Source of the DNA: Mycobacterium sp. DL
GTDB taxonomy: Bacteria > Actinomycetota > Actinomycetes > Mycobacteriales > Mycobacteriaceae
Assembly (NCBI RefSeq): GCF_039729195.1
Contig: NZ_CP155796.1
Span: forward strand, 5,456,001 to 5,520,000
Length of the DNA stretch: 64,000 nucleotides
Direction: 5' to 3'
The position numbers and the translations under genes were made by a program. Of this stretch, positions 35,378 through 44,426 are shown piece by piece. The stretch's first letter is position 1; every line of letters starts with the position of its first letter. The notes under the pieces were generated by a model. The model saw only the letters and a list, made by a program, of their open reading frames with translations, had not been told where the DNA came from and did no database searches.

Positions 35378-36934
35378 ATGCGGAGAATCCCTGCTGAGCT
35401 GATAGATCTCTACCAGCAAGAGGGTTGGTGGACCCAGGAGACCCTCGGGGATCTCCTCGCGCAGGGACTGAAGGACAACCCGGATGTCGGCTTCCACGTG
35501 CATTCCGAGGTGCGGCCCTATGCCGGCACCTTCGGTGACGTCGAACGCGACGCACGGCGGTTGGCGGCAGGCCTGTGGTCCCGGGGTGTCCGCCCCGGCG
35601 ACGTCGTCGCGATCCAACTGCCCAACTGGCGCGAGGCCGCGATCACGTTCTGGGCGTCATCCTTCCTCGGGGCGGTGATCGTGCCGATCGTCCACTTCTA
35701 CGGCCGCAGCGAGCTCACCCACATCCTGGGCAACGCGCGGCCCAAGGTCTTCATCACCGCTGCGGAGTTCGGCCGGATGCAACACCAGCCCGATCTGTGC
35801 GCGGACGTCCCGATCGTCGGGCTCGTCGGCACCGAGAGCTTTGACGAACTGCTCGACGACGAACCGTTCGCCGGCACCGTCGGGACCGACCCGGGCGGCC
35901 CCGCGCTGATCGCGTTCACCTCGGGCACCACACGCGCGCCCAAGGGTGTCATCCACAGCCACCAGACGCTGTCCTGTGAAACGCGCCAACTGCTCGCGAA
36001 CTATCCGCCCGACCGCGGCCGGCAGCTCACGGCCACGCCGGTCGGGCACTTCATCGGAATGGTCGGGGCCTTCCTCATCCCTGTGCTCGAGGGCGCCCCG
36101 ATCGATCTGGTCGATGTCTGGGATCCGCAGAAGGTCCTCGCCTTGATGAAGTCCGACGGCATGTCCATCGGTGGGGGGCCGCCGTACTTCGTGACCAGCC
36201 TGCTCGACCACCCCGACTGCACCGAAGAGCACCAACGGCTGTTCACCACGGTGGGTCTCGGCGGATCCACCGTGCCCGCAGCGGTGACCCGGAGGCTGGC
36301 CGACCTGGGCATGTTCGTCTTCCGGTCCTACGGCAGCACCGAGCATCCGTCGATCACCGGCTCGGGTCCGCAGGCGCCGGAGGACAAGCGCCTCTACACC
36401 GACGGCAATCCGCGCCCCGGCGTCGAGGTCAGGATCGCCGACGACGGTGAGATCCTGTCGCGTGGGCCCGATCTGTGCCTGGGATATACCGACGACGAGC
36501 TGACCGCCGTCGCATTCGACGACGACGGCTGGTACCGCACGGGTGATGTGGGCGTGCTCGATGACGACGGGTACCTGACGATCACCGACCGCAAGGCCGA
36601 CGTGATCATCCGCGGCGGGGAGAACATCAGTGCGCTCGAGGTCGAGGAAGTGCTGCTGGCCATGCCGGCGGTCGCCGAGGCCGTCGTCGTCGCGGCACCC
36701 GACGAGCGTCTCGGAGAGCGGACCGCCGCGGTTCTGCGCATCCGGGCCGGGCAGGTGATGCCGACGGTCGACGACGTACGCGAGCACTTCGCTCACGCCG
36801 GCGTCGCACGGCAGAAGTGGCCCGAAGAGCTGCATCAGGTCGACGACTACCCGAGGACGGCCAGCGGCAAGGTCCAGAAGTACGCCGTTCGCCGGCTCGT
36901 GGCGGATGAAGGGCGGCGGGCCCGCTCCGGTTAG
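35378..36934 (+). CDS. AMP-binding acyl-CoA synthetase
   Basis: A 518-residue member of the ANL (adenylate-forming) family. Motifs are AFTSGTTRAPKGVIHSH (A3; Arg replaces the usual Gly), FRSYGSTEHPSITG (A5), WYRTGDVGVLDDDGY (A7) and the catalytic Lys in YPRTASGKVQKY (A10). ATG 35378 is chosen because GGGAGG lies 11 bases upstream; an upstream GTG at 35366 overlaps that site. It should convert a carboxylic acid to the acyl-CoA. It starts the right-going arm of the divergent promoter at 35300 and is followed 67 bases later by an amidohydrolase. Confidence 0.92.
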   Translation: MRRIPAELIDLYQQEGWWTQETLGDLLAQGLKDNPDVGFHVHSEVRPYAGTFGDVERDARRLAAGLWSRGVRPGDVVAIQLPNWREAAITFWASSFLGAVIVPIVHFYGRSELTHILGNARPKVFITAAEFGRMQHQPDLCADVPIVGLVGTESFDELLDDEPFAGTVGTDPGGPALIAFTSGTTRAPKGVIHSHQTLSCETRQLLANYPPDRGRQLTATPVGHFIGMVGAFLIPVLEGAPIDLVDVWDPQKVLALMKSDGMSIGGGPPYFVTSLLDHPDCTEEHQRLFTTVGLGGSTVPAAVTRRLADLGMFVFRSYGSTEHPSITGSGPQAPEDKRLYTDGNPRPGVEVRIADDGEILSRGPDLCLGYTDDELTAVAFDDDGWYRTGDVGVLDDDGYLTITDRKADVIIRGGENISALEVEEVLLAMPAVAEAVVVAAPDERLGERTAAVLRIRAGQVMPTVDDVREHFAHAGVARQKWPEELHQVDDYPRTASGKVQKYAVRRLVADEGRRARSG

Positions 36935-36964
36935 CCCACCCGCTCATTGCGGTCGAACGCTTAT

Positions 36965-36979
36965 GAGAATAAGATTCTC
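36965..36979. promoter_or_regulatory. Candidate operator, GAGAAT-AAG-ATTCTC perfect dyad
   Basis: A perfect 6-3-6 inverted repeat, same arms as at 1662-1676. It lies 22 bases upstream of the amidohydrolase ATG at 37002 and just before its AGGAG site. It sits inside the ligase-amidohydrolase gap, so the amidohydrolase/ligase pair may have its own promoter. Confidence 0.65.
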
Positions 36980-37001
36980 CCAAGACGATAAGGAGAATTT
37001 C

Positions 37002-38192
37002 ATGGGTCAACTTTCGCACCGGGTCGACATCCCGTTTCCGCTGTTCGATGCGGACAACCATCTCTACGAGCCGCCCGAGGCGCTGACGAAGTTCCTCCCC
37101 AAGGAGTACAAGGACGTCGTCCAGTACGTAGAGATCAACGGCCGTACCAAGATCGCGTTGCGTGGCCAGATCAGCAACTACATCCCGAACCCCACCTTCT
37201 CCGTGGTCGCCAAGCCGGGCGCCTGGGAGGAGTACTTCAAGTTCGGCAACCCCGACGGCAAGAGCAAGCGTGAACTGTTCGGCGAGCCGATGAAGGCGAT
37301 CCCGGCGTTCTTCGAGCCCGCTCCCCGCCTCGAGAAGATGGACGAGTTGGGTCTCGACCGCACGCTGATGTTCCCGACGCTGGCCAGCCTGATCGAGGAG
37401 CGCCTCAGCGACGACCCGGTGGCCATCCACGTCATCGTGCACGCGCTCAACGAGTGGCTGGACGAGGTGTGGGGCTTCAACTACAAGAACCGCATCTTCA
37501 CCACCCCGGTCATCACCCTGCCCATCGTGGAGAAGGCGATCGAGGAGCTGGAATGGGCGGTCAAGCGCGGCGCCCGCGCCATCCTGATCCGTCCCGCACC
37601 GGTTCCCGGATTCCGCGGCCCGCGTTCGTTCGCGCTGCCCGAGTTCGACCCGTTCTGGCAGAAGTGCGTCGAGTACGACATCTTCGTCGGAATGCACTCC
37701 AGCGACAGCGGTTACTCGCGCTACACCTCGGAATGGGACGGTGGCGCCCAGGAGATGCTGCCCTTCCAGACCAACGCGATGGGCATCCTCAACGAGTGGC
37801 GTCCGATCCAGGACGCGGTCGCTTCCTGGGTGATCCACGGCGCGCTGTTCCGGTTCCCGACGCTGAAGGTCGGAATCGTCGAAGCGGGATCGAAGTGGAT
37901 GTTCCCGCTGCTGGACTCGATGGCCGAGGTCTGGAAGAAGGCGCCTGAGGCCTTCCTGGGCAACCCGATGGAAGAGATCAAGAACCGCATCTACGTCAGC
38001 CCCTTCTACGAAGAGGGCATCGACGATCTGATCAACCTGATCGGCGTCGACCAGGTGCTCTACGGCTCCGATTGGCCGCACCCTGAGGGACTGGCGGAGC
38101 CCACGCACTACGTGACCGCGCTCGAGCATCTTGCCCTCGAAGATCAGGCGAAGATCATGGGTGGCAACCTGGGGCGCCTCGTCACGACGTGA
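37002..38192 (+). CDS. Amidohydrolase-2 family protein, metal motifs intact
   Basis: A 396-residue amidohydrolase-2 (PF04909) protein. Metal-site motifs are LFDADNHLYEPPEA at residues 14-27 (DxDxHxxE), a mid His in VGMHSSDSGY, and YGSDWPHPEGLAEPTHY near residue 352. ATG 37002 has AGGAG at 36991-36995. Unlike the homologue at 325-1458, all key residues are kept, so it is probably catalytic. Family members hydrolyse C-N or C-C bonds or decarboxylate. It is translationally coupled to the next ligase through an overlapping GTGA. Confidence 0.88.
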   Translation: MGQLSHRVDIPFPLFDADNHLYEPPEALTKFLPKEYKDVVQYVEINGRTKIALRGQISNYIPNPTFSVVAKPGAWEEYFKFGNPDGKSKRELFGEPMKAIPAFFEPAPRLEKMDELGLDRTLMFPTLASLIEERLSDDPVAIHVIVHALNEWLDEVWGFNYKNRIFTTPVITLPIVEKAIEELEWAVKRGARAILIRPAPVPGFRGPRSFALPEFDPFWQKCVEYDIFVGMHSSDSGYSRYTSEWDGGAQEMLPFQTNAMGILNEWRPIQDAVASWVIHGALFRFPTLKVGIVEAGSKWMFPLLDSMAEVWKKAPEAFLGNPMEEIKNRIYVSPFYEEGIDDLINLIGVDQVLYGSDWPHPEGLAEPTHYVTALEHLALEDQAKIMGGNLGRLVTT

Positions 38193-39655
38193 CTTACCAG
38201 CCTCGTTGGGAGACCCTCCCTGAATTGGTCACCAGCGCGGCGGACCGGTTCGGCGACGCAGAAGCAGTCGTCGACGGTCCGCTGCGCCTGACCTTCGCCG
38301 ATCTGGTGAGCCGGATCGGCTGCGCCGCAGGCGCGTTCGCCGACCTGGGAATCGCCAAGGGCGAGCGGGTCGCCGTGTGGGCGCCCAACAGCGCCGAATG
38401 GATCATCGCTGCGTTCGGTCTGATCACCGCCGGCGGGGTGTTGGTGCCCGTCAACACGAGGTTCAAGACCGACGAGGCGGCCGACATCATCAGCCGCAGC
38501 GGGGCCAAGGCCGTGCTGGTCCAGCAGGGCTTCCTCGGTGTGGAACACACTGCGCCGGCGGGCGTGCCGGTGATCGACCTGAAGTCCGACTTCCTCTCCA
38601 GCGGAACCCCGTTCAGTCGTCCCGTCCAGGGCGCCGACATCTCCGACATCATCTTCACCTCGGGCACGACCGGGCGCCCCAAGGGTGTGATGATGAATCA
38701 CCTGCAGAATCTGCGTCTGTACGAGGAGTGGTGCGACCTGGCGGACCTGCGCCAGGGTGACCGCTACCTGATGGTCAACCCCTTCTTCCACACCTTCGGC
38801 TACAAAGCCGGCCTGATCGCGTCGTTCATCCGGGGTGCGACGATGCTGCCGGTACCGGTGTTCGATGTCGACCGTGTTGTGGAACTCATTGCAGCAGAGC
38901 GGGTCACGATGTTGCCGGGGCCGCCCACGCTGTACCACTCGCTGCTCGCCGTCGAGGACAAGGCCGCGTTGGCCACGCTTCGCGCGGGTGTCACCGGCGC
39001 CGCCGACATCCCCGTCGAACTCGTGCGACGGGTGCACGAGGAGTTGCCGTTCCAGACCTTGGCGACGGGGTACGGCCTCACCGAGGCGGGCACGGTGACG
39101 TTGTCGCGGCCGGGGGACTCGTTCACCGACATCGCGACCACCGCCGGGGTGGCCTGCGACGGCGTCGAGATGCGCATCGCCGAGGACGGCGAGGTGTTGG
39201 TCCGCGGTTACACCGTGATGCAGGGGTACCTCGACGACCCGGCCGCCACGGCCGAGGCGATCGACCCCGAAGGGTGGCTGCACACCGGTGATCTCGGCAC
39301 CGTCGACGACGCCGGTCGCCTGCGAATCGTGGGACGCAAGAAGGACATGTACATCGTCGGGGGTTTCAACGCCTATCCCGCCGAGATCGAGGGCTTCCTC
39401 CTCGAGCACCCGGCGGTCGCGCAGGCCGCCGTGATCGGGGTAGCTGACGACCGGATGGGTCAGGTGGGCAAGGCGTTCATCGTGGCCAAGCCGACGGGCG
39501 ACGGCGGCACTCTGACCGCCGAGGAACTCATCGCGTGGAGTCGCGACCGAATGGCCGGTTTCAAGGTGCCTCGGTATGTAGAGTTCCTCGACGAGTTGCC
39601 GTTGAACGCCACCGGCAAGGTGATGAAGGACAAGTTGCAGGACCATCGCCGCTGA
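38189..39655 (+). CDS. Acyl-CoA synthetase (FadD3-like)
   Basis: A 488-residue adenylate-forming ligase. Motifs are IIFTSGTTGRPKGVMMNH (A3), ATGYGLTEAGTVTLS (A5), LHTGDLGTVDDAGRL (A7), GRKKDMYIVGGFNAYPAEIE (A8) and the catalytic Lys in LPLNATGKVMKDKL (A10). Overall length and segments resemble FadD3, the ligase for the steroid C/D-ring fragment HIP, but eye comparison cannot decide. It starts at GTG 38189, overlapping the amidohydrolase stop by four bases. Likely role: activating an acid intermediate as a CoA ester. Confidence 0.9.
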   Translation: MTYQPRWETLPELVTSAADRFGDAEAVVDGPLRLTFADLVSRIGCAAGAFADLGIAKGERVAVWAPNSAEWIIAAFGLITAGGVLVPVNTRFKTDEAADIISRSGAKAVLVQQGFLGVEHTAPAGVPVIDLKSDFLSSGTPFSRPVQGADISDIIFTSGTTGRPKGVMMNHLQNLRLYEEWCDLADLRQGDRYLMVNPFFHTFGYKAGLIASFIRGATMLPVPVFDVDRVVELIAAERVTMLPGPPTLYHSLLAVEDKAALATLRAGVTGAADIPVELVRRVHEELPFQTLATGYGLTEAGTVTLSRPGDSFTDIATTAGVACDGVEMRIAEDGEVLVRGYTVMQGYLDDPAATAEAIDPEGWLHTGDLGTVDDAGRLRIVGRKKDMYIVGGFNAYPAEIEGFLLEHPAVAQAAVIGVADDRMGQVGKAFIVAKPTGDGGTLTAEELIAWSRDRMAGFKVPRYVEFLDELPLNATGKVMKDKLQDHRR

Positions 39656-39748
39656 GCGTTCGCACAGCGTGCGAACAGCATTTCCGCAGACAAGGCCTTG
39701 GTCCGGACCTGTGAAGCAGGGGTATCGTGAAGTCGATACGCAAAAAAG

Positions 39749-39763
39749 AAGAATGACGTTCTC
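39749..39763. promoter_or_regulatory. Candidate operator, AAGAAT-GAC-GTTCTC dyad
   Basis: Fits RAGAAYnnnRTTCTC with all degenerate positions satisfied. It is 43 bases before the GTG start of the first Mce-associated protein gene, and so ties that gene pair to the same regulation as the catabolic operons. Confidence 0.55.
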
Positions 39764-39805
39764 ATAGCGCTCATGCGTATGGACGCAGCAGACAAGGAGG
39801 TCCGT

Positions 39806-40699
39806 GTGCCGTCTTTCAGGCGCCGCGATTCGGTGATCGACGCCGACCTCGTCGATCAGCCGCCGCAGGACACAGACCGCGCGCCGAACGGGGACGACGC
39901 TCGTGCTTTGGCCGACGAGGCGGAAGCCGAGGCCGTCGAGGCGGAGGCGCTTGCTGCGGCAGCCCGCGCGCGGGCGCGCGCGATCCGGCTTCGCCGCGAG
40001 GCTCAGCAGTCGGCCGGGGCCGAGAAGCCGGCCGTCGCGGTCGACGCCGAGGTGGTCGACACGAAGGTGGCCGACGCCGGCACAGAGGTGGCCGACACCG
40101 AGACCGCGAGCGAGGACGCCGAGCTCTACGACGATGCGGTGCTCGACGAATCCGACACCGCCACTACCGACGGCGAATCCGACGCCTCCCGGTCACGGTG
40201 GCGTCGGCTGCCGCGCCCGAGCTGGAAGGGTATCGCCGCCGCCGTGGTCGTCGTGTGCACGCTGGTGCTGCTGGGGCTCAGCGGTTACATGATCTGGACC
40301 CACCGCGAAGTGCAGAAACTGCAGCAGCAGACCGCCGAGTACACCGCGGCGGGTCGGCAGAGTGTCGTCACGTTGATGTCTCTCGACTTCAACGAGGCGG
40401 AGGCGGGCGTCCAGCGCATCATCGACAACTCGACGGGCCAGTTCAAAACCGACTTCGAGCAGCAGGCCGAAGATTTCATCCAGGTGGCGCAGGATTCCAG
40501 GGTCATCACCGAGGTGACGGTCAACTCCGTGGCTGTGGAGTCGATGACCGACGACAAGGCCGTTGTACTGGTCGCCGCGTCGTCGCGGGTCACCAACTCC
40601 GAAGGGGCCAACCAGGAACCGCGGACCTGGCGGCTCAGCGTGGACCTGGAACGGGTCGACGGGCAGATCAAGATGTCGAAAGTCGAGTTCGTCCCATGA
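39806..40699 (+). CDS. Mce-associated membrane protein
   Basis: A 297-residue protein. The start is GTG 39806, five bases after AAGGAGG, in preference to an upstream ATG at 39773. The N-terminal 130 residues are cytoplasmic and strongly Ala/Asp/Glu-rich with a basic helix (AAAARARARAIRLRREA). One membrane segment follows (residues 138-157, IAAAVVVVCTLVLLGLSGY), then a periplasmic domain of about 130 residues (SVVTLMSLDFNEAEAGVQRI, FKTDFEQQAEDFIQVAQDS). This is the layout of the Mce-associated (Mas) proteins, which help stabilise Mce complexes. It is 13 kb from the Mce operon. Confidence 0.85.
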   Translation: MPSFRRRDSVIDADLVDQPPQDTDRAPNGDDARALADEAEAEAVEAEALAAAARARARAIRLRREAQQSAGAEKPAVAVDAEVVDTKVADAGTEVADTETASEDAELYDDAVLDESDTATTDGESDASRSRWRRLPRPSWKGIAAAVVVVCTLVLLGLSGYMIWTHREVQKLQQQTAEYTAAGRQSVVTLMSLDFNEAEAGVQRIIDNSTGQFKTDFEQQAEDFIQVAQDSRVITEVTVNSVAVESMTDDKAVVLVAASSRVTNSEGANQEPRTWRLSVDLERVDGQIKMSKVEFVP

Positions 40700-41391
40700 G
40701 CGATGACAACAAGAAGGCCGAACCCGCCGACGTGCCCGACACCGACGCGCCCGACACCGACGTGACCGATGCCGATGTGACCGATGCCGACGGTGTTGCC
40801 GAGGAGGACTCACATCCAGAGTCCGCAGGTGACGAGCCCGGAGAGGCCGTGTCGACCGACAGCGACGTGCCCGGTGGAGACGTCCCCGGGGGTTCGCGGC
40901 GGGGAGTGGGTGGCAAGGTAGCGGCGGTCCTGCTCGCTGCGGCGCTGGTCGCCTCGGCGGGGCTGGCGGGCTGGCTGTATGTCAATCAGTACCGGCCGGA
41001 CCAGCAGACCGACGCCGCGGCCTCCAAAGTCGCCCTCGACGCTGCGACCAGCGGGACGATTGCCCTGCTGTCGTATTCGCCGGAGTCCCTCGATCAGGAT
41101 TTTGCGGCCGCCAAGGCTCGACTGACCGGTGAGTTTCTGTCGTACTACACACAGTTCACCGAGCAGATCGTCACTCCGGCCGCCAGGGAGAAATCGGTCA
41201 AGACCGCGGCGTCCGTCGTGCGGGCAGCGGTATCGGAGATCGAGCCGGACGCAGCTGAAGTCCTGGTGTTCATCAACCAGACGACCACGAGCCAGGAGAA
41301 CCCCGACGGGGCGTTCGCCGCGAGCAGCGTCAAGGTCGGCCTGGAGAAGATCGACGGCGCCTGGCTGATCGCGTCGTTCGACCCGGTATAG
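40696..41391 (+). CDS. Mce-associated membrane protein
   Basis: A 231-residue protein with the same architecture as its upstream neighbour: an acidic N-terminus with a short Asp-rich repeat (DTDVTDADVTDAD), one membrane span (residues 76-95, VAAVLLAAALVASAGLAGWLY), and a periplasmic domain (TIALLSYSPESLDQDFAAAK, LTGEFLSYYTQFT). It overlaps the previous gene by four bases (ATGA). Mce-associated proteins often occur in tandem pairs behind mce operons; here the pair stands alone. Confidence 0.85.
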   Translation: MSDDNKKAEPADVPDTDAPDTDVTDADVTDADGVAEEDSHPESAGDEPGEAVSTDSDVPGGDVPGGSRRGVGGKVAAVLLAAALVASAGLAGWLYVNQYRPDQQTDAAASKVALDAATSGTIALLSYSPESLDQDFAAAKARLTGEFLSYYTQFTEQIVTPAAREKSVKTAASVVRAAVSEIEPDAAEVLVFINQTTTSQENPDGAFAASSVKVGLEKIDGAWLIASFDPV

Positions 41392-41401
41392 CCTCAGCGC
41401 C

Positions 41402-42061
41402 GTGACTGTGACGGCCGTGGTGCCTCTACCGGTTGGGTACGCCGAGCGCCGCGACGCCGTATTCGCCCCGGTCGCGGGACTGTCTGCACTGGTGCGGGTG
41501 GTTCGGGCGCTCGGCGAGGTAGGTGTCGTCGTGGTTGCCGCGGCTCGGCCGCTCGCCGTGCTTGCCAGGGAAGCCCTTGTCGGACAGCGTCTTTCCGGGG
41601 TGCGAGTGGTCGAGGCGGAAGCGCCGGGTGATCGGGTGCAGTGTGTGGCTGCCGGGTTGCGGGCAGTCGACACCAACGGTCACGTGGTGGTGCACGACAT
41701 CGAGTGGCCGATGGTGGGGACCGATACTCTGAAGCAGATCGTCGCGACACTGCACGACGGTTCCGTCGCGGTCCTGCCCGTCCTGCCCGTCACCGACAGC
41801 GTCAAAGCGGTCGACGCACGCGGCGTGGTGACGGCGACCGAGGAGCGCTCGGCGCTGCGCACCGTGCAGTATCCTCGCGGGTTCGCCGCCGATGTGCTGG
41901 CAATGCTGGTGCGACAAGCCGATTCGGGCTCGTTCGACGAACTCGAGGCGGCCCTGACGGCCGGAACCCCGCTCACCCTGATCGACGGTGACGACGAGGC
42001 GCTGAGCCTCGAGTTGCCCCGTGACGCAGACTATCTGGCTGCTGTCATCGCCGGTCGGTGA
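41402..42061 (+). CDS. Degenerate IspD-like nucleotidyltransferase paralogue
   Basis: A 219-residue protein with the overall pattern of IspD (2-C-methyl-erythritol 4-phosphate cytidylyltransferase): VVVVAAARPLAVLAREAL, GDRVQCVAAGLRAV, and VVVHDIEWPMVGTDTLKQIV, which aligns with the HDAARPL segment. The N-terminal Gly-rich nucleotide loop (AAGxGxR) is missing (PLPVGYAERRDAVF instead) and HDAAR has become HDIEW. CTP binding is therefore doubtful and it may be regulatory or inactive. It ends overlapping by 17 bases the convergent intact IspD-like gene. It starts at GTG 41402 (or 41408), ten bases after the Mce-associated gene. Confidence 0.65.
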   Translation: MTVTAVVPLPVGYAERRDAVFAPVAGLSALVRVVRALGEVGVVVVAAARPLAVLAREALVGQRLSGVRVVEAEAPGDRVQCVAAGLRAVDTNGHVVVHDIEWPMVGTDTLKQIVATLHDGSVAVLPVLPVTDSVKAVDARGVVTATEERSALRTVQYPRGFAADVLAMLVRQADSGSFDELEAALTAGTPLTLIDGDDEALSLELPRDADYLAAVIAGR

Positions 42062-42746
42062 GAAGGCGCTGAGCGACGGCGACATCCCGCGCGTAGGTGA
42101 CCTTGAGGTTGACGACCTGACCCGGGAAGGTGCGGACCTGCAGGTCGGTGTATCGCTCGACACATGACGCCGTGTCGGTGCCTTCGAATCCGTCGCGCAC
42201 TGCGCTGCGATAGGCGAGCAACAGTTCGCGGGCCCGGAACGCCTGCGGTGTCTGCACCCGGACCAGAGGGCCACGGTCCGCCACGGATTCCAGACCTTCT
42301 GCACCCGCCCGTGCGAGCCCCACGATGGGCAGTGCCGGTAGCGCCCCACCGAATTCGCGAGCGACCGCGATCGCGGTCCGGAACATCGCCGGGCCGGCCA
42401 GCGGTCGTGCGGCATCGTGGATGGCGACCACGTCAACCGCCCCCGACTCGATGTCGGGGGCCAGGTACTGCAGCACATTGAACTCCGAGGCGTGCCTGGT
42501 GTCGCCCCCCTCGACCAGTTCCACTCGTACGGAGGGCAATTCGCGCTCGACGCTGTCCCGAGCGACCTCGAACTCACCCTTGCGGAACACCAGGACGATC
42601 CGCCCGATGTCGGACACCGTCGAGAGGGTGTCCAGGGACCAGATCAGCATGCTGCGCCCGGACAGTGGCAGGTAGGCCTTGTTGCCGTCGGCGCCCACCC
42701 GGGTGCCCAGTCCGGCCGCCAACACCACGCCGACCGACATTCCCAT
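42045..42746 (-). CDS. IspD-like cytidylyltransferase
   Basis: A 233-residue IspD-family protein. The Gly-rich loop VVLAAGLGTRVGADGNKAYLPLSGR (split over residues 7-31), GGDTRHAS near residue 82, and VVAIHDAARPLAGPAMF near residue 108 are all present. It could make CDP-methylerythritol in the MEP pathway, or be a paralogue using another acceptor; mycobacteria carry their pathway ispD next to ispF, and no ispF is here. ATG 42746 has no ribosome site. A -10-like TACTGT at 42753-42758, six bases upstream, suggests a leaderless mRNA. A second ATG at 42740 is possible. Confidence 0.75.
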   Translation of the reverse strand: MGMSVGVVLAAGLGTRVGADGNKAYLPLSGRSMLIWSLDTLSTVSDIGRIVLVFRKGEFEVARDSVERELPSVRVELVEGGDTRHASEFNVLQYLAPDIESGAVDVVAIHDAARPLAGPAMFRTAIAVAREFGGALPALPIVGLARAGAEGLESVADRGPLVRVQTPQAFRARELLLAYRSAVRDGFEGTDTASCVERYTDLQVRTFPGQVVNLKVTYARDVAVAQRLLTDRR

Positions 42747-42752
42747 GGGCGA

Positions 42753-42758
42753 ACAGTA
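42753..42758 (-). promoter_or_regulatory. -10 element for leaderless IspD-like mRNA
   Basis: On the minus strand the sequence is TACTGT, six bases before the ATG at 42746. This is the usual spacing for mycobacterial leaderless transcripts, whose +1 is the A of the start codon. No Shine-Dalgarno sequence precedes this gene, in agreement. Confidence 0.4.
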
Positions 42759-42827
42759 TCGCGAGGGCGGGTCATGACAGGCCGGCGCTGCTCGCCGGAC
42801 GGACGTGAGCGCTGCGCGGTATCCGGC

Positions 42828-44093
42828 TCAGCGTTCGAGCTCTCCCAAGCCCTCCAGCAGGATCCGGTCGTTCTCCAGGCGCAGCAGCTTGCGCGTCTTG
42901 TGTCTGGTGATCAGGATTCCGACGACCGCAAGGGCCCAGACCGCGTATTGCAGGGTCCACGCGAGCCGGAAGGATTCGAACGACATGCCGCCTGCTGCTT
43001 GCAGCACCAATCCCATCGCCTGCATCAGCAGCAGCGACGCGATGAACCCACCCATGTTCACCATGCCCTGTGCAGTGCCCAGCGTGGCGCTGGGATTGAA
43101 GGTGCGCGCGAAGTCGAAGCCGACCATCGAACCCGGCCCGCCGACCGAGATCACCACGATCAGCACGACGAGCAGCCACAGCGGTGCTCTGTGGGGAAGC
43201 GCCAGGATCACCGTCCACACCAGCGCGTTGCTGGCGATGATGGCCAGAACCAGACGGGAGCGCCGATGTGGGTGGCGTCCTGTGAAGATGCCGACCAGCA
43301 CGCCGGAGGAGATCGCGGCGACGACGGACACGGTCAGCAGGGTTCCGGCCACTCCGGGCGAGAGTCCCTGCGCGACGGTCAGATAGGGCAACCCCCACAT
43401 CAACGCGAACACCGTGACCGAGAACTGGGTGCCCATGTGCGTGAAGAACCCCAGCCGGGTGCCCGGCCGCAACCACACCGTCTTGACGCTGGTCAACGTT
43501 TCGCGGACGGACATCGCCTCTTCGGTGACCGCGGCACCGTCGGGGCTGTTCTTGACGACCAGCAGGACCAACACGATCGACAGCACACCCAGTGCCGCCA
43601 CCGATGCGTAGGCGACCGACCAACCCGAGGCGGACAGCACCGCGAGGAACGGCACCGCTGAGAGCACCTGCCCGAGTTGTCCGCAGATCCCGGTCAATTG
43701 CGTCACCAGGGGAACCCGATGCGCATCGAACCAAAGGGGCACGAGCCGAAGCACCGAGATGAACGTCACGGCGTCGCCCAAACCGACGACCGCGCGCGCG
43801 GCGAGGGCTGCGGGCAGCGATTCGGTGAACGCCAGTACGAGTTGCCCTGAGGCCATCAGCGCCGCGCCCGACACGATCAGGGCCTTGGACCCGAATCGGT
43901 CGAGCAGCAATCCTGCGGGCACCTGGGCGCCGGCGTACACGACGACCTGCAGGACGACAAAAGTCGACAGCAGGGTCGGCCCGGCACTGAAGCGGTCGGC
44001 CGCGGCCAGGCCCGAGACACCCAGCGTGGTGCGGTCCAGAACGGCCACGATGTACGCCAGAAGCCCGGTGGCCCACACGATCCACGGACGCAC
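42828..44093 (-). CDS. Major facilitator superfamily transporter
   Basis: A 421-residue protein with about 12 hydrophobic spans. MFS hallmarks include LLDRFGSKALIVSGAALMASG in the loop between helices 2 and 3 (the DRFG-K pattern) and GxxxxDRT in helix 1 (VLDRTTLGVSG). Start GTG 44093 has GAGAGG six bases upstream. It is divergent from the MerR-type regulator, a common arrangement for efflux pumps. Substrate unknown. Confidence 0.85.
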   Translation of the reverse strand: MRPWIVWATGLLAYIVAVLDRTTLGVSGLAAADRFSAGPTLLSTFVVLQVVVYAGAQVPAGLLLDRFGSKALIVSGAALMASGQLVLAFTESLPAALAARAVVGLGDAVTFISVLRLVPLWFDAHRVPLVTQLTGICGQLGQVLSAVPFLAVLSASGWSVAYASVAALGVLSIVLVLLVVKNSPDGAAVTEEAMSVRETLTSVKTVWLRPGTRLGFFTHMGTQFSVTVFALMWGLPYLTVAQGLSPGVAGTLLTVSVVAAISSGVLVGIFTGRHPHRRSRLVLAIIASNALVWTVILALPHRAPLWLLVVLIVVISVGGPGSMVGFDFARTFNPSATLGTAQGMVNMGGFIASLLLMQAMGLVLQAAGGMSFESFRLAWTLQYAVWALAVVGILITRHKTRKLLRLENDRILLEGLGELER

Positions 44094-44287
44094 GCGAAGC
44101 CTCTCGTACTTTGTCTTAATGTCCTGCGACTGCAGGGGGCACCTCAATGATCTCGCACCGCGGCGTTCTGCCGCCAATTCATATCGGTGGTCGGCCTCAT
44201 CGTCGAGTTGAACCACGGCGCACCCAAAGTTGGCTGAAATCGAACGACGCCGTAGATCTTTTGATTCACCATCCTGAATCTTCGCTG

Positions 44288-44297
44288 ATAGATCTAT
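44288..44297. promoter_or_regulatory. ATAGATCTAT palindrome in the MFS/MerR divergent region
   Basis: The 333-bp gap between the MFS and MerR genes (44094-44426) contains this perfect 10-bp palindrome, 130 bases from the regulator's start. The rest of the gap shows no clear gene or hairpin; it is less GC-rich than its surroundings. Operator status is speculative. Confidence 0.25.
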
Positions 44298-44426
44298 TGA
44301 TAGTGGTGTCCTCCGACCAAAATGACGAGGCCCTACTATTTCGCTCAAAGTGTTGCGAATGTCGCTAGAGTGAGTTCATGCACTGTTTCGGCTTCGAGCC
44401 CGCCAGGCTCTCGCGGGGTCGCCCCC

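Noticed and set aside
41402..42061. Pseudogene call for the degenerate IspD-like gene
   Set aside because: The frame is intact over 219 codons with normal mycobacterial composition, so a diverged functional paralogue is more likely than a decayed gene.
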